Shown in pieces: positions 11,319 through 22,873 of a stretch of DNA of 37,845 nucleotides. The stretch comes from Priapulus caudatus. Taxonomy: Eukaryota; Priapulida; Priapulimorpha; Priapulimorphida; Priapulidae. The first letter of the stretch is position 1. Every line of letters begins with the position of its first letter. The stretch lies in contig NW_014577069.1 of the NCBI RefSeq assembly GCF_000485595.1, positions 450,680 to 488,524 of the forward strand, in the 5' to 3' direction. The translations under genes were made by a program, and so were the position numbers. The notes beneath the pieces are model-generated. The model was not told the DNA's origin, made no database searches, and saw nothing but the letters and a program-made list of their open reading frames with translations.

Positions 11319-14300
11319 ATGGGTGCTCTACGGTATAGATCCTTTTGCGTCGGTGCTATTTTGACTTCTGTGATGTGGATGGTGATACTGTACCTGTACA
11401 CAGATATCGCCAATGACTTGAAAAGGAATCTCAACTTCCTGCCAAATGAGGGCTTCATTACAATCCGGCCAAAATTGTTGCCAAGATATGACAGGGATTT
11501 CAAGCATTTTCACAAAGATGACTCCGAGAATGAATTGTTACCTGCTGGGATTGACAAGCACCTCGGGGTAGCTGGCCGAGTAGCCGACCTTTCTGGCAGC
11601 CGCGTCGCTGAAAAGGAAACTGGCAACGTGGATCAAGTTAAAACAGTTTACCGCAACAAAACGCTGGTGAATCAGGACACATACTCTGAGAGTGAGAGTG
11701 ATATAGGATTGATCCGATCGCAGGAAGATCAGGAGAAAAGAGAAATGGGATTCAAGCTGTTTGCCTTCAACGATCTCGTTAGCCAAAGGATCGGTAACAT
11801 CAGAGAGATACCGGACACACGGCAGACACTGTAAGTCATGCCGTCGTCAAAGCTAAATATGTGCATATATTGATTAGTAAGTGTGATGCGTAATTCTTAT
11901 TTTTCTTCAATATTACATGCGATTTACATGTTCTAGTTAGTATTTGCTTGTTTTGAAACGTTTGGTTTGTTATAACACCAAGGCATTGTTTTAAGGCACA
12001 TGCAGGTGTTAGGTAGCGACTAGTTTAATGTGACTGCTATGTCAACTGTGTAAATCGGGAAGAAAGATGGAAAGGAATATTGCAAATTGAAGCCCGAGAA
12101 ACAGTTTGGGTTGCAGCTATAATTCTTAGATGTGGGAAATGCAGTAGGAATGAAACCATGGTAACAGTAATAACAACACTTTTTGAAAACTACTTGGGAG
12201 CAAGGTCTCTTACAAGTACACAGTGCAATTCATTTGTATTGACACTAACAGGTGGGTAAAACCACGACACGTCTTCCAACTTAAACACGCGAATGTTCAC
12301 CAAGTATTATCTTTTATTGATGAGTACAGCTGCAGGCAGAAGACATACACGAAGGCTCTTCCGGCAGCTAGTGTGATCGTCTGCTTCTACAACGAGGCGA
12401 TGTCTACGCTGCTGCGGACAGTACACACGGTGCTGCGGCGCACTCCGGCACACCTGCTACGCGAGGTGATCCTTGTTGATGACAACAGCGATCTGGGTGC
12501 GTCTGCTGCGATCAACCGATCTGCATTCGCGTCAGAGAAAGACGTGCAATCCAGTGTAGACGTGATGTGACACAAGAAGCAAAAAATGTGTTTGGAGCTG
12601 CTAGGATAAGCATGATGCAGATCAATTATTATTATTATTAAGCTCTCAACAATCAAGTATATAATTGCTAGCAGGCTCTCACATGCAGAGCCTACTTGTA
12701 AAGCGTCTGAAAAAAAACCCAGTAACATTGGGATTTATGAACGTAAACAGGACTGAAGCGTTTGTTTCTCTGTCATGGTGACTATGTGGTTGCTACAGTA
12801 AAGCTATATTGTGTGTGGTATCGAAGTAAAACTACTGATTTAAATGAACTGCGATACTGCTATATATAGTAGTGAGTCCTTTTTTTTTTTCTTGTAGAAC
12901 ATCTGAAAGCAGATCTGGAGCAACATATATCACGTCTCCCTAAAGTGAACTTAATGAGGACAGGAAAGCGAGAGGGACTGATTAGGGCCAGGATATTTGG
13001 TGCAGATCATGCATTGGGAGAGGTGTGCTGGCCTTTTTTATGCCTCTTCTGCGAAAGCACAGTTGTGTAAAAGTGAAGCATATTTTATTATGCTTTATTG
13101 CATTCATCTTCCAGGTTTTTTTATTGTTTTTTAAAAGAACACACCAAGCTGCAGTGATCCCACATAATCATCATCATTGCTATTGTGAGACCTATACTAG
13201 ATGTTATCTAGGTGTACCAGCCTCAGCAACATTTCTCAGATTGTAGTATTTTTTATATTATCTATTAGTATTATCATTCTACTATGATATTTTAGACCAG
13301 TAAAAAACCAGTATGAGATTGTGACCAGTACCTCAAGGCTTTTTTTTATCTCCTAACCTTCCTTGCACATTCATTACATTTAACAGGTGTGGCCGTAGAT
13401 TTACAACCCTGGTCGTTAAATTGAGGGATGTAATTTCTCAAAAGCTCGCATCACATATTTATAATTTTCAATGTACGATTCAAACATTTTTGTATTGTGT
13501 AACATTAGGAATAATGATAATGTTAGAACTTCTAATAGAAGTTTCTCAATACGTGTGTAACATACATAGTGCACACCGATACTGTTATTTCAGGTGCTTG
13601 TATTTCTGGACAGTCATGTAGAGGTGAACAAGGACTGGCTCCAGCCACTGCTCGACCCAATCGCTGCCAACAGTTCTGTTGTCACTATACCCATAATAGA
13701 CATAATAGATATGGATACGTTTAAGTATATGTCATCACCGCTGGTACGTGGCGGCTTCAACTGGGGCATGAACTTTGCATGGAATCAGATCCCACTGTCG
13801 TACTTCAAACGAGAGGAAGATAAGTCCAATCCAATTAGGTGTGTGAATTGATGTGTTTGTTGCTTTATTAAGTTTATGGTTAGTTGGTAATTACCATCTT
13901 AATTCACAGTGTACTTTTTACCATCTAAGATTTTTCGTTGTCTATTTGGGATATTGGTTTGTTCTAGTTTTGTATCATTGTATCATTACGTATCATTACA
14001 CTGGTATTTGCATAATTTATCCCATTTGATATAACATTAATTTCAGATCCCCAACAATGGCAGGAGGGTTGTTTGCAATCAACAAACAGTACTTTTTTGA
14101 CATGGGCAAGTATGATCCAGGCATGGACATCTGGGGAGGCGAAAATCTTGAACTGTCATTTAGGGTTAGTGTGTGCATGTATACTGATTCCTAAATAATT
14201 TAATTTAAACATTTACCAACATTAAAAATGCTCGAATAATTGTAATACGTTAGCAGTATTCAAAATAATGTTTCCAATGTGTAATTATGATGGTTTTTAT

Positions 14301-16633
14301 TGTGTGTACTTAAATCTGATTTGTTTTTGGAGATCCATGAATTTGCTTAAATTGCCAAATGGTTTGTGAAGTATTCATGTTAAACGACATTTCTACTGTC
14401 GACATGTAAATGCTACCTTCATATGAATGAGTTTAGTGTTACCACCCCTACCCAGATCACACCAGGTAGCAATTAGCTTCGTATTTGGCACATACTACCT
14501 CCTCAGTGAATGCTAGTAAGCTCACGTAACACTATTGTTCTGCAGGTATGGCAGTGTGGAGGCTCCTTGTACATCATCCCTTGCTCTAGAGTGGGCCATG
14601 TCTTCCGCAAGCGCCGACCGTACGGATCACCAGATGGCCGCGACACAGCCGGCTTCAATGCTCTGCGTGTCGCACATGTCTGGATGGATGATTACAAGGT
14701 GTGTCACTGACTATATCCGAATAGTTTCACGCTATACTGTGACGTTGGTTCTATGTTTAACATTTTGGAGGGAACATATACGGGAAGGAAGCTCATCCTC
14801 GGGTAGTGAAAACCTTAGATAGTTTTTCCAACAACTAGTTTTCTGTAGTGCACTTTTAGCCACATTGTGGTTATTCCAGCTCTGTCATGGCTAGTGTTCA
14901 GTCTGAGTTCATGTGGCGTTTTTTTACATGCTAGTTGAGTGTTTTGTTCAAGGTTCTACCTAAAGTCTTTTACTTGAGATTTATTGTATGTATTTATATT
15001 ATATTTATTGCAGGAGTACTACTTTAAAATTCGTCCAGACCAAAAGAATGCTAGTTATGGTGACATCTCTGAGCGCTTAGCATTGAGAAAGCAACTCGAC
15101 TGTAAATCCTTCAAGTGGTATCTGGAAAACATATACCCTGAACTGTCACTGCCTAGCACTCAAGCCCGCAATGCTAACCACGTGAACTCTAGGCAGGAAT
15201 ATGCTTGGCGTAAGCCAATCAAGAAGATAGGACAGACACAGGTTGGTGTAATTCATTTTGAAAGTATATAGCCTAAGCTGCCTTATATAATTAAGTCACC
15301 ATTTTCTGTGGTGTGTATTATAATATAATATAATATGAGTATATATATATATATATGGATATGATCTCAATACTAACATGAAGCATCCCTATAATGAACC
15401 TGTGCTAAAATATGACTTTGGCCTTGAACACACATGGAATATATAAGGTATTATATCATGTTATATCATGAGTGAATAAAACAGTTTCTTTTTATTCACT
15501 CCTGGTAATACCAATTCCCGTGAAGAAACACCCTGTAACACACTTTATGGATAAGCTGGTGAAAAACAGACAGTAAGGAAATAATAAACAATATAATATG
15601 AACTTTCTATTGATGTTAATTCAATCGCCAGTACTGTGAATAATATTAAGTGGAACGTTCATATTTGCAATGCATTTTGCATTAGATCATGCACAAGGCA
15701 AGTGGGAAGTGCATCCACGCAAAGGAGGGCATGTACAAGAAGTCATCTTCCTTGGTGTTAGGTGCTTGTGACTCCAACGATCAGAAAAATGCAAGTGTAC
15801 ACAATCATGTTACAGTCATAACAATATACATTAACTGAATATGGCCTTAAATTCGAAAACTAGAAACTAGATGGGGTGCTGATTTGTGACAAAGTGAGTG
15901 TGCGCACATGTGTGAGAGAGAGCGAGTGAGAGAATGTGGGATTAGAGATGAGAGTGAGTGAGCAAAAAAACAAAAAAAACAGAGTGCAAACAAATAGAAC
16001 ATACTAGCCCATGTAATTTGGCTGCAAATGTTTTACTGCACGTTTGTAGCTGTGGACAGTTACGGTTCAGCACGAGCTGTTGCTGGGAGGCCTGTTGTGT
16101 ATGGACGCAGACAAATATCCACGTATAATGAAGTGCACCACTCTTGGCGGGACCCAACAATGGCAGCCAGCTGGCAAGGTATGCGCTCCTCATGCCACCT
16201 GGTGGCTGCCCATAATTAACCACAACCATTGCAAAATTCCAAGTGTCAATCTTGATATCAGTGTTGTTGTTTGCTCTACTCTAAGCAGATAGTAACAGAT
16301 TTAAAGGTAGGTGTTCAGCGCGAGAAAGTCAATAGTTTTTGTTTACCAGTTTGTGCTCGAATTGAACATTTACGATGGCTATCGCGTTCGTTATCGACAG
16401 AAACGCCTTAGCACGCCGTGAATTTCTCCGTGATTTTCTTGTGATTATCACGACGAAATGCTATTTCCTTTTGCTTGTCACCACAGTTCGGAGATAGACT
16501 GTACAACCCAGCAACGGGTAAGTGCCTAGCAGCAGGAGGTTCCTCGTTGAAGAGTTCTGTCATCATGGGAATCTGCAGTGACGACAATCCCAGCCAGAAG
16601 TGGTTGCTCACTGTGAAGCTGCCACCGACATAG
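11319..16633 (+). CDS. GALNT11: GALNT11-like polypeptide N-acetylgalactosaminyltransferase, copy A
   Basis: Exons: 11319-11830, 12330-12496, 12898-13022, 13594-13838, 14047-14164, 14546-14698, 15014-15241, 15686-15790, 16050-16178, 16487-16633 (TAG). The total is 1929 nt, 642 residues, all phases consistent. It is a type II Golgi enzyme that transfers GalNAc from UDP-GalNAc to Ser/Thr. Features: short cytosolic tail, membrane anchor about residues 7-27, stem to about 170, GT-A catalytic domain with [19 protein letters not shown], the metal-binding D274-S-H276, [16 protein letters not shown] (379-385) and H407 in [19 protein letters not shown]-terminal ricin-type lectin domain (about 510-635) carries QQW and QKW repeats. 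The segment [16 protein letters not shown] and the downstream [13 protein letters not shown] are closest to GALNT11 as I recall it. A splice acceptor at 11271-11275 suggests a non-coding 5' exon upstream. The ATG at 11319 directly precedes the anchor and is the natural start. Exon 8 ends at a GC donor. All catalytic residues are present. Confidence 0.95.
15316..15357. repeat. AT-rich microsatellite in GALNT11-like intron 7
   Basis: TATAATATAATA followed by a (TA)n run. The copy at about 27966-28010 is a few bases longer, which accounts for part of the coordinate drift between the two copies. Confidence 0.8.
15791..15796 (+). other. Non-canonical GC splice donor (GCAAGT), GALNT11-like exon 8
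   Basis: The reading frame requires exon 8 to end in phase 0 after GATCAGAAAAAT. The bases that follow are GCAAGT. No GT donor nearby gives the phase that joins to the phase-0 exon at 16050 ([14 protein letters not shown]). GC-AG introns are a known minor class with strong matches around GCAAGT. Confidence 0.75.
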
Positions 16634-18287
16634 CTTCCTCTCTACAGACGTGTCCACTTCTGATCTCACAATAGTCACTCCATTTTCTATATATGTTGTC
16701 CGGCAACCTGACCAGTATTAGTCTAGTAGCTGTATAGACAGCAACGGCCCTTTTTTTTTACAGATTGCATGCACTACGGGTAAAATGTTTGGATATTTTC
16801 CCCAAGGTGATAGTTGGAGGGTATTCACACTCACTAGTTCTACGAAATGCGAGTTTCGTTATTTCTCAACTGTAATAACTTAATTGCAGCCACTGTTGAT
16901 TAGACTTGTTTCGTATACGACTATGTCGTTAAAATATTCAAAAACGTTATTTGGTATATTATATTCACTTTGTGTATTAAAAATAGGACCAAGTATGAAG
17001 TTTGGGAGCAGTTCGCATTGTTTTGAGGTACGGGGATGATTCCATGGGTAACCAGAGGAAGGGGATATATGGTTACCTATTGTAGGTAAACGTTGATATT
17101 ATACTCTGTAACCTTTGCAACTGCCACTTTGTTAAACTGAATTGTTCCAATTTCCCAGACGCTTCTAGTAGCATGGTTATTAGTTTCATATGTCAGTTGC
17201 ACAAGACAAAATTTTGAACTCTTGACTGCTAGACAATTCTTGGATTTCAGGAGAGCTCGGTAAGAATATGTATAGAGACTACCAATACTGCACATGCTGT
17301 AGCCACTTCTAATGCCAGTGCCAACTCTAGAAACAGCTGGTGCTGAGAACACGGACAATACCTAGCAAATAAGTTTGCACTTATTTACCAAAGCAGCTCG
17401 GCATAGATATAGTGTTTGATGATCTACCATGAACTGTATACCAGGTATAGGTCAACCTTATAGTAAGTAGATCATGACAACCTAGTTTGCCATGAGACGT
17501 TGTTCTTCTTACTGTCAATGTGATCTCTCCAGGTTGTCAAGGCCAAGCAGGTGTGGTAACGGTTGTTATGAGAATGTCGTCTTTTCTACCACAACGGTTA
17601 ATATTGAGTTAGGAAATTCTCTAGTCAGCTCATGTTGCATAAGGATGTTATCTCTGATGTACTTACAGCTGGTAGGCCTCAAAAACATACTTTTTATAAC
17701 CTGGGTCAGAAGGTTATAGCAACACATCTCAAGAACAAACGAGTTCAGTTTACTCCTAGCATGCTGCCAGCTAGGTGCAAAGTAAAATCATTCAATTTTT
17801 AGAATGCGTTCTGATTTTAACAAGCCCTATACACATGCTGTATACCGTAATTGCTATACTGGTTATAACACTTAAATAATTGTATATAATAGTGGGTATT
17901 ATAAGGTATAATATAGAATTACTAGATACATTCCTGGACTAGATGTGTTATTAATATTCTTACCATGTTATTGTCATGTCAAATGCACAGCATGTTCTTG
18001 GGAATTTGTAATTTCCATGATTAGCTTCATTATGCTTTTCCTTTTACAATGTGCATGTTCTCATTTTTCAGGTGCTACTATTTAAGACTTTCAATGCATT
18101 CTTAAATCCTTGTGCATAATCTCACATCTGTTGTGTGCATTCAAAGAATATATGATATTTGTACGACACAAGTGTATTGATTTTGTTTTTACGTAACTAG
18201 AAAGTTCTATACTATTTTGTCAAACCTTGATATCAGAGTTGATTAAAAAGATTTAAGTAAATAATTGCGACCAAATAACTTAATATA
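16634..18287. other. Convergent intergenic DNA between GALNT11-like and DCAF4-like genes (copy A)
   Basis: This holds the 3' UTR of the GALNT11-like gene, with a possible ATTAAA signal at 16976-16981 (weak). Otherwise it is AT-rich DNA without recognisable exons. Open frames of 75-93 codons here occur in both copies but show no family features. Confidence 0.55.
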
Positions 18288-18293
18288 TTTATT
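18288..18293 (-). other. Candidate poly(A) signal (AATAAA), DCAF4-like copy A
   Basis: Minus-strand AATAAA about 117 nt past the proposed stop codon of the DCAF4-like gene. Conserved in copy B at 30952-30957. Confidence 0.5.
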
Positions 18294-18317
18294 AATTAAT
18301 TCACATCGTTATAAAAA

Positions 18318-18409
18318 CTGAAACAACTTGAGAATTGAGTACTCGATCCTTATAGGGCTGCTGCTGAAACAACTTGAGAATTGAGTACTCGATCCTTATA
18401 GGGCGGCTG
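18318..18409. repeat. 46-bp tandem duplication in DCAF4-like 3' UTR (copy A)
   Basis: Two near-perfect copies of a 46-bp unit beginning CTGAAACAACTTGAG, at 18318 and 18364. It abuts the proposed stop codon (18410-18412). Both copies of the locus have it. Confidence 0.9.
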
Positions 18410-21400
18410 CTATATGCTGCTGGGATGATATGTTGGTACTGCTGTCAGAGCTGAAACACTGTAAAACAATGGGTATAAGGAGTAGTCATATATGATACAA
18501 TATAGATATTCAGAAATTTGAAATTCAGTATAAAATAAATTGGTTAAACTGCGAGCATGAAATACGAACCATTTAAAAGGAAATGAATGAAAAAAAACTT
18601 CACCCGTGTCCCATTAAAAGCTCTGTATAAAATAACTCGGGTGTAATAAATGTCCTGCAACACCACGGTGAAACGTGCCATGTATCTAAGGATCATCACG
18701 TGAAAATATAGATCAGTCCATATAAAAATATAATATAATATAATGTAATGTAATTAAGGATCATCACGTGAAAATATAGATCAGTCCATATAAAAATATA
18801 ATATAATATAATGATAATATAGTAGAAAGTTAATATAATATAATAGTAAATAATATAAGAAATATAATAGTCCATATAATTGAAAGGTCCATATGAATCA
18901 GTCCAGTGTTGCATCTGGAATATTACAGCAGATTGGTTGTATTTAAAACTAAACTACTTTTTAGAATATATTTCATATACTACAGTGCAGAGTGCAATGA
19001 ATCTATATAATAAAGAGTATTTTATAGATATACTATATAAAGAGATTTTCAGATGCATTCCATAAATATCTAGAAATTCCAAAACATTAAAACTCTGTGC
19101 TGAATTGAAAATGTTTTAGTCAGTGTCTGCAGGTCTGTCTGATCATTTCAAAAACACCTGAAATCTGACACTTCTAATTTAGGGCTCAAAAATCACACCA
19201 AGGATGGTTTTTCTCAGGGGATACAAATTCCTAATACGTGTGGATGAGGCAGTTCAGACGTGACTAGATCTATTGCATGGAGTCAAAGACACAAGTTCTA
19301 TTGGTTAATAATAAAAACTTGCCCCTCAATGCTTGAACGACCGTTGTTGACCTGGTAATGTCTTTTTAGAATATTTATTAAATTTTCATATACGAACTGC
19401 TTAGTAGGCCTATAGGGGAAACCGTTTAGATAGAGCAAATGCTGTTTGCAAGAAAAAGCACAAATGCCAGTATTCTGCAAGTTCCATGACTTCTAAAAAC
19501 AAAACCTGCTGCATCTGAAATTTGATACACCGTGAATGATTATAGTAAATACCTGCTGGTCTGACTGGATATAAGTAGGCCATCGGACGTTTATCAACGT
19601 TGGCCGAAAATAGGAAGCCTGTACAACCACTGACTCCGCCCCACTCAGTAGAAAATAGCACCTGCAATAAATGAGAACATGTCACAACATCTCCTCCCAC
19701 TCACAAACTACATTCCACAAAGTCACAAAGTCAAACATTACAATGTTACCTTCACTCGGCACTGGCTGCAAAATTTCTGTGCAGTTGCTACAAAACTGCT
19801 TTAAGACAGAGTGAACGGTCCACATTATCCAGCAGCAAGCATGATCCTACCACAAATTACTGTTTGAGCGAACTAGTATATGTCTTAGCTTTTGTACATC
19901 GTAGACTACATAGAAACACTGTTGGCCTAACTGTGACCAGTAGTTAGGTGATTTGCAAACGATACTAGATAAATGTTTAAGGTAGCTTTTAAGCCTGTTT
20001 ATTGAGTTGTGCATTATAAATCGTAGGTAGGCTACTCTCACTTTGTACGAGTTGGCGTCCATGTTAAATGTGTCACCACAAAAACGCTAGTAGCGGCCAC
20101 TGGCGTAAATTTAAGCAATAGCCCCAGTCACTCGCGCAGTAAGCATGTACTGGGTTACAGCATAGATGAATGCCAGTGAATGCCAACTTTTCCAATTTCC
20201 AGTGTTTCTTACTCCTCTCCTATTATTATTTACTCCAGCTATAATGTACCTTGGGAACGTGGGCAGCATCCTGGACTGGGCAGGGAGCAGGTAGAGTGCA
20301 GAGAAGCTGCGCCGTAGTGAGACTCCATGCTCTGGTGAAGCCATCTGTTCCAACTGCAACCCATTGTAAATGACACCATTCTACACTGTGCCCAATGTAA
20401 TAGCTCTAAACTCGTACCGACGTGATAATTTATGCTTGGTTTGAGCTTGATACCTCTACGTTATACATTTAAGCAGTTGATGATATCGAGTCAATGGGTG
20501 GGGCGTAGCATTCATATAAATTATCGTGAGATTTCATCCAGTCTTTGACTAATTCTAAATTTTGGTCAACCTACATCACTATTGGTGGGTAAAGCTTAAA
20601 ATATAAGAGCTAGATGGCACTGTATGGGCATAAACCTGCATAGACGATGTTGGCGGTGTCATCAACATGAAATGGCAGCCCATGGTAATCGTTCTCATGG
20701 CCATGAAACTCTTGCATCACTTTCCGCATGCGAACATCCCAGCGTAGAATCTGAAATAGGACAAACCAGCCACTATTAAAGCCTGCTCATTTACCATACC
20801 ACGCATCTATTTAGTGGTCCAGTTGGGGGATATTACACATAAAAGAGATTAAGACATAACATAACATGGGCTATACTATTAACATATACATACTATAGTA
20901 CATATATATGTTCATGGCCAAACTGTACACTGGAGGCTACAACTGTGCGACAAAATACCACTACACAAATGGCCATAATACACTGCAGAAATCAAACATT
21001 CACACAAAAACTGTTGGACTTGATTAATGTAAAATTTCAACATCGAACGTATTAATGGCAGTTCCGTACTCCTCCATCATAGTCTCCTGTCAGTATATAG
21101 TTGGGATCTGGTTGCATTCTCATGCAGCATACGCCCACATTTGCTCCCTGGTACCTGTCCATAAAAACATTTGCCCTTTATACTGTGTCATCATTCATGT
21201 ATTGTTGCCTTACATTACATCCAGGTACATCCTTTACCATTACAATGAAAAAATATGCTGACAACGTAAAACAGACGGAAACTGTAATCTTATAGTCCTG
21301 AGTAACTGAAACTAAATCACTCTTCTAGTTCTACATTGTGTGACAGGCAGCTCTACACGATGCATCTTAATTGCTGGCTTATAAAATACTTGTTTGAAAT

Positions 21401-21576
21401 ATATCATTACTTATTTTACATGTGGTAGTCAGTTTTCCTCAAACACATTTACATATCTTTAACATTATAAAATAGAGAATCGGTGGTTATCCAGAGTTGT
21501 GTAGATGGGGCATCATGGTTTGGCTTGGTGCAGCTGGTTGAATCATCCTCACCTTAGCTGGCACACTGGCCTCTCA
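18410..21576 (-). CDS. DCAF4: DCAF4-like WD40 protein, 3' part only (copy A, cut by gap)
   Basis: Exons in transcript order: 21553-21576 (truncated by the gap), 21070-21154, 20636-20750, 20250-20353, 19553-19661, and a tentative last exon 18410-18450 (stop 18410-18412). Phases are consistent. The visible protein includes WD-type segments YILTGDYDGG-ILRWDVR, HENDYHGLPFHVDDTANIVY, AVGTDGFTRAWSLTTAQLL and VLFSTEWGGVSGCTGFLFSA, which follow the C-terminal half of DCAF4 (WDR21), a WD-repeat substrate receptor of the CUL4-DDB1 ubiquitin ligase. No stops interrupt it. In the exons I compared by eye, substitutions against copy B are silent. The upstream exons are absent because the assembly piece ends here. 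This is most likely the second allele of the gene at 31074-35866. The last exon rests only on phase, acceptor and a nearby AATAAA. Confidence 0.8.
18688..18813. repeat. 68-bp tandem duplication, present only in copy A
   Basis: AAGGATCATCACGTG starts at 18688 and again at 18756, followed each time by the same AT-rich stretch. Copy B has one unit (from about 31350). This explains most of the 70-nt change in offset between the two copies here. Confidence 0.9.
21482..21487. other. Empty target site (GGTGGT) of the 34-kb transposon
   Basis: Single GGTGGT in copy A. In copy B the same hexamer flanks a 536-bp insertion on both sides (34067-34072 and 34609-34614), so this is the pre-insertion site. 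It lies in an intron of the DCAF4-like gene. Confidence 0.9.
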
Positions 21577-21586
21577 NNNNNNNNNN
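21577..21586. other. Assembly gap (10 N)
   Basis: Run of 10 N. It interrupts a DCAF4-like exon (copy A) and joins it to sequence that matches base 10328 onward. It is therefore the other boundary of the duplication. Confidence 0.99.
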
Positions 21587-22000
21587 TATGGGGGGCCATG
21601 GGGTAGCTTGGGTACAGCTGAGCAAGGTAGTTAGCATTTTTTTAGCCGAATTATTTTTGTTTATTTACTATATAATTACTATTATAGAAACCGTAGTAGA
21701 AGCGTAAAAACCGCTCAAGTGCATGTGACTAAGTAAGTGTTGTGCCACATCATATAGGTTCCTGACAATCTATGTCAGTTATATGTCACGAATATACATA
21801 TATACTCATAGAATGATGAACATATCACACCTTGTACTTTGAGTTTGAGGGCGCTGACATATTTGTCGTCCTCTTGTTTTGAGGAAAGTGCACGTGACTA
21901 AAGATGGCAGCGCCCATGAAAATTTGAAATTGTATGCTAGTCACTACTACTAGTACTATAGTAGTAGTACTAGTACTAGTACTACCCTTTATTAGATACA
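21587..22000. repeat. Start of assembly piece 3, overlapping end of piece 1
   Basis: Same-orientation copy of 10328-10759 with small indels. It ends in a TAG/TAC tract (about 21941-21985) where copy A has its gap. Confidence 0.9.
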
Positions 22001-22346
22001 TACTATACTCCTGTTAATTGTTCTAGCAGTTGCGAGTAAAAATAAGTAGGACTGGAAAATGTCCGGACAGTGCAAGGGGACAGTTGACTATATCCTTAGC
22101 CTACAGACTACAGTGGGTGCACCGTGCAGTATAGCCTAAATCCGGTGGGCGTCTAGACAACAACCAGTGCTCACTCAAACCCCCCATAACTTAGGGTTTG
22201 GCAGGGCATTAGTCTCATAGGGTCTATGTCTCCCAGGGTACTATCGGAGGGTACCCTGGGTATGGTTCGATATATCGGAACGTACGTATACCGTACCCTA
22301 GTAGTACTACTAGTACTAGTACTACTAGTACTAGTAGTAGTACCTA

Positions 22347-22689
22347 GTGTTGTCAATCGGTTGTGATTTCGTAATCGATCATCGGTTGGACCCAAGTAAC
22401 CGATGATCGGTTACAATTGGTTACTCGGGGTGTTGAATGCCTGCGTGTGCGTAATGTCGTGTGCATGTACGTGTGTGCATGTATGTGCTTCTTTAGCCCT
22501 GTTTACTGTTTGTTTTACACTGTTTACTACTGTGTGTATAATACATGTACTGATTCTCATCACTTTTCCAAGTTTTCTTGTTCAAATTATTTTTTTTGAT
22601 GAAATCGATTATGGATTTTGATAACCAAGCGCTTGGTTCGAGCCACTGTTTAACCGATGATCTAGTATAATCGATGATCGTGACATCAC
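22347..22689. mobile_element. Nested hAT-like short element
   Basis: The ends read TAGTGTTGTCAATCGGTT... and, on the other strand, TAGTGATGTCACGATCATCG..., sharing a TAGTG-TGTCA start and the later block ATCATCGGTT. Such TAGTG/CAGTG...TCA ends are common in hAT superfamily elements. The interior is non-coding. The insertion separates parts that are adjacent in the uninterrupted family member at 9891-10240. A clean 8-bp target duplication was not found, because the flanks are TAG/TAC tracts. Confidence 0.45.
22376..22409. repeat. 12-bp hairpin (CGATCATCGGTT, 10-nt loop)
   Basis: Perfect inverted arms at 22376-22387 and 22398-22409, subterminal in the hAT-like element. A related AACCGATGAT motif recurs near its other end (about 22651). 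Confidence 0.8.
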
Positions 22690-22873
22690 TACTAGTGACT
22701 ATCTGATATGGTTAGGGTTAGGGTTAAGGAGTAGGTGACTCCCTAGACTCGTTAGTGGAGTAGGCGAGGTACGGTCCGGCATATTAGATATAGTACCAGG
22801 GTACGTTCCGATATATCGAACCATACCCAGGGTATCCTCCGATAGTACCCTGGGGGACATAGACCCTCTCAGC

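Larger units (their letters stand above)
10785..21576. repeat. Duplicated segment, copy A (whole assembly piece 2)
   Basis: The entire piece between the two N gaps is collinear with 23435-34703. Exon boundaries of two genes map one to one, with an offset of 12650 at the start drifting to 12585 near base 21000 because of small indels. Where I compared the copies they differ by scattered single bases, microsatellite length changes, a 68-bp tandem unit and one transposon insertion. Confidence 0.97.
22214..22873. mobile_element. Long-TIR element carrying telomere-like repeats (copy 2, with nested insertion)
   Basis: Left arm about 22214-22285 and right arm 22801-22873 are inverted copies of about 72 bp with only a few mismatches (AGGGTACTATCGGAGG and TATGGTTCGATATATCGGAA). 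Beside the right arm lies the same unique stretch as in copy 1 (CTCGTTAGTGGAGTAGGCGAGGT, complemented), then GGTTAGGGTTAGGG at 22710-22723. Only two to three telomere-like units are present, against about nine in copy 1. A further inverted-repeat insertion sits between the left arm and the telomere-like repeat. Confidence 0.7.

Noticed and set aside
12223-12329. Extra N-terminal coding in front of GALNT11-like exon 2
   Set aside because: The open frame upstream of 12330 is intron read-through. The acceptor at 12329 and the phase from exon 1 give the conserved DTRQTLCRQKTY join.
19410-19552. Extension of the DCAF4-like frame beyond the donor at 19552 (and the same in copy B)
   Set aside because: It adds residues with no family match and passes a good GT donor. 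The spliced alternative ends the protein shortly, as in DCAF4. The terminal exon itself remains tentative.
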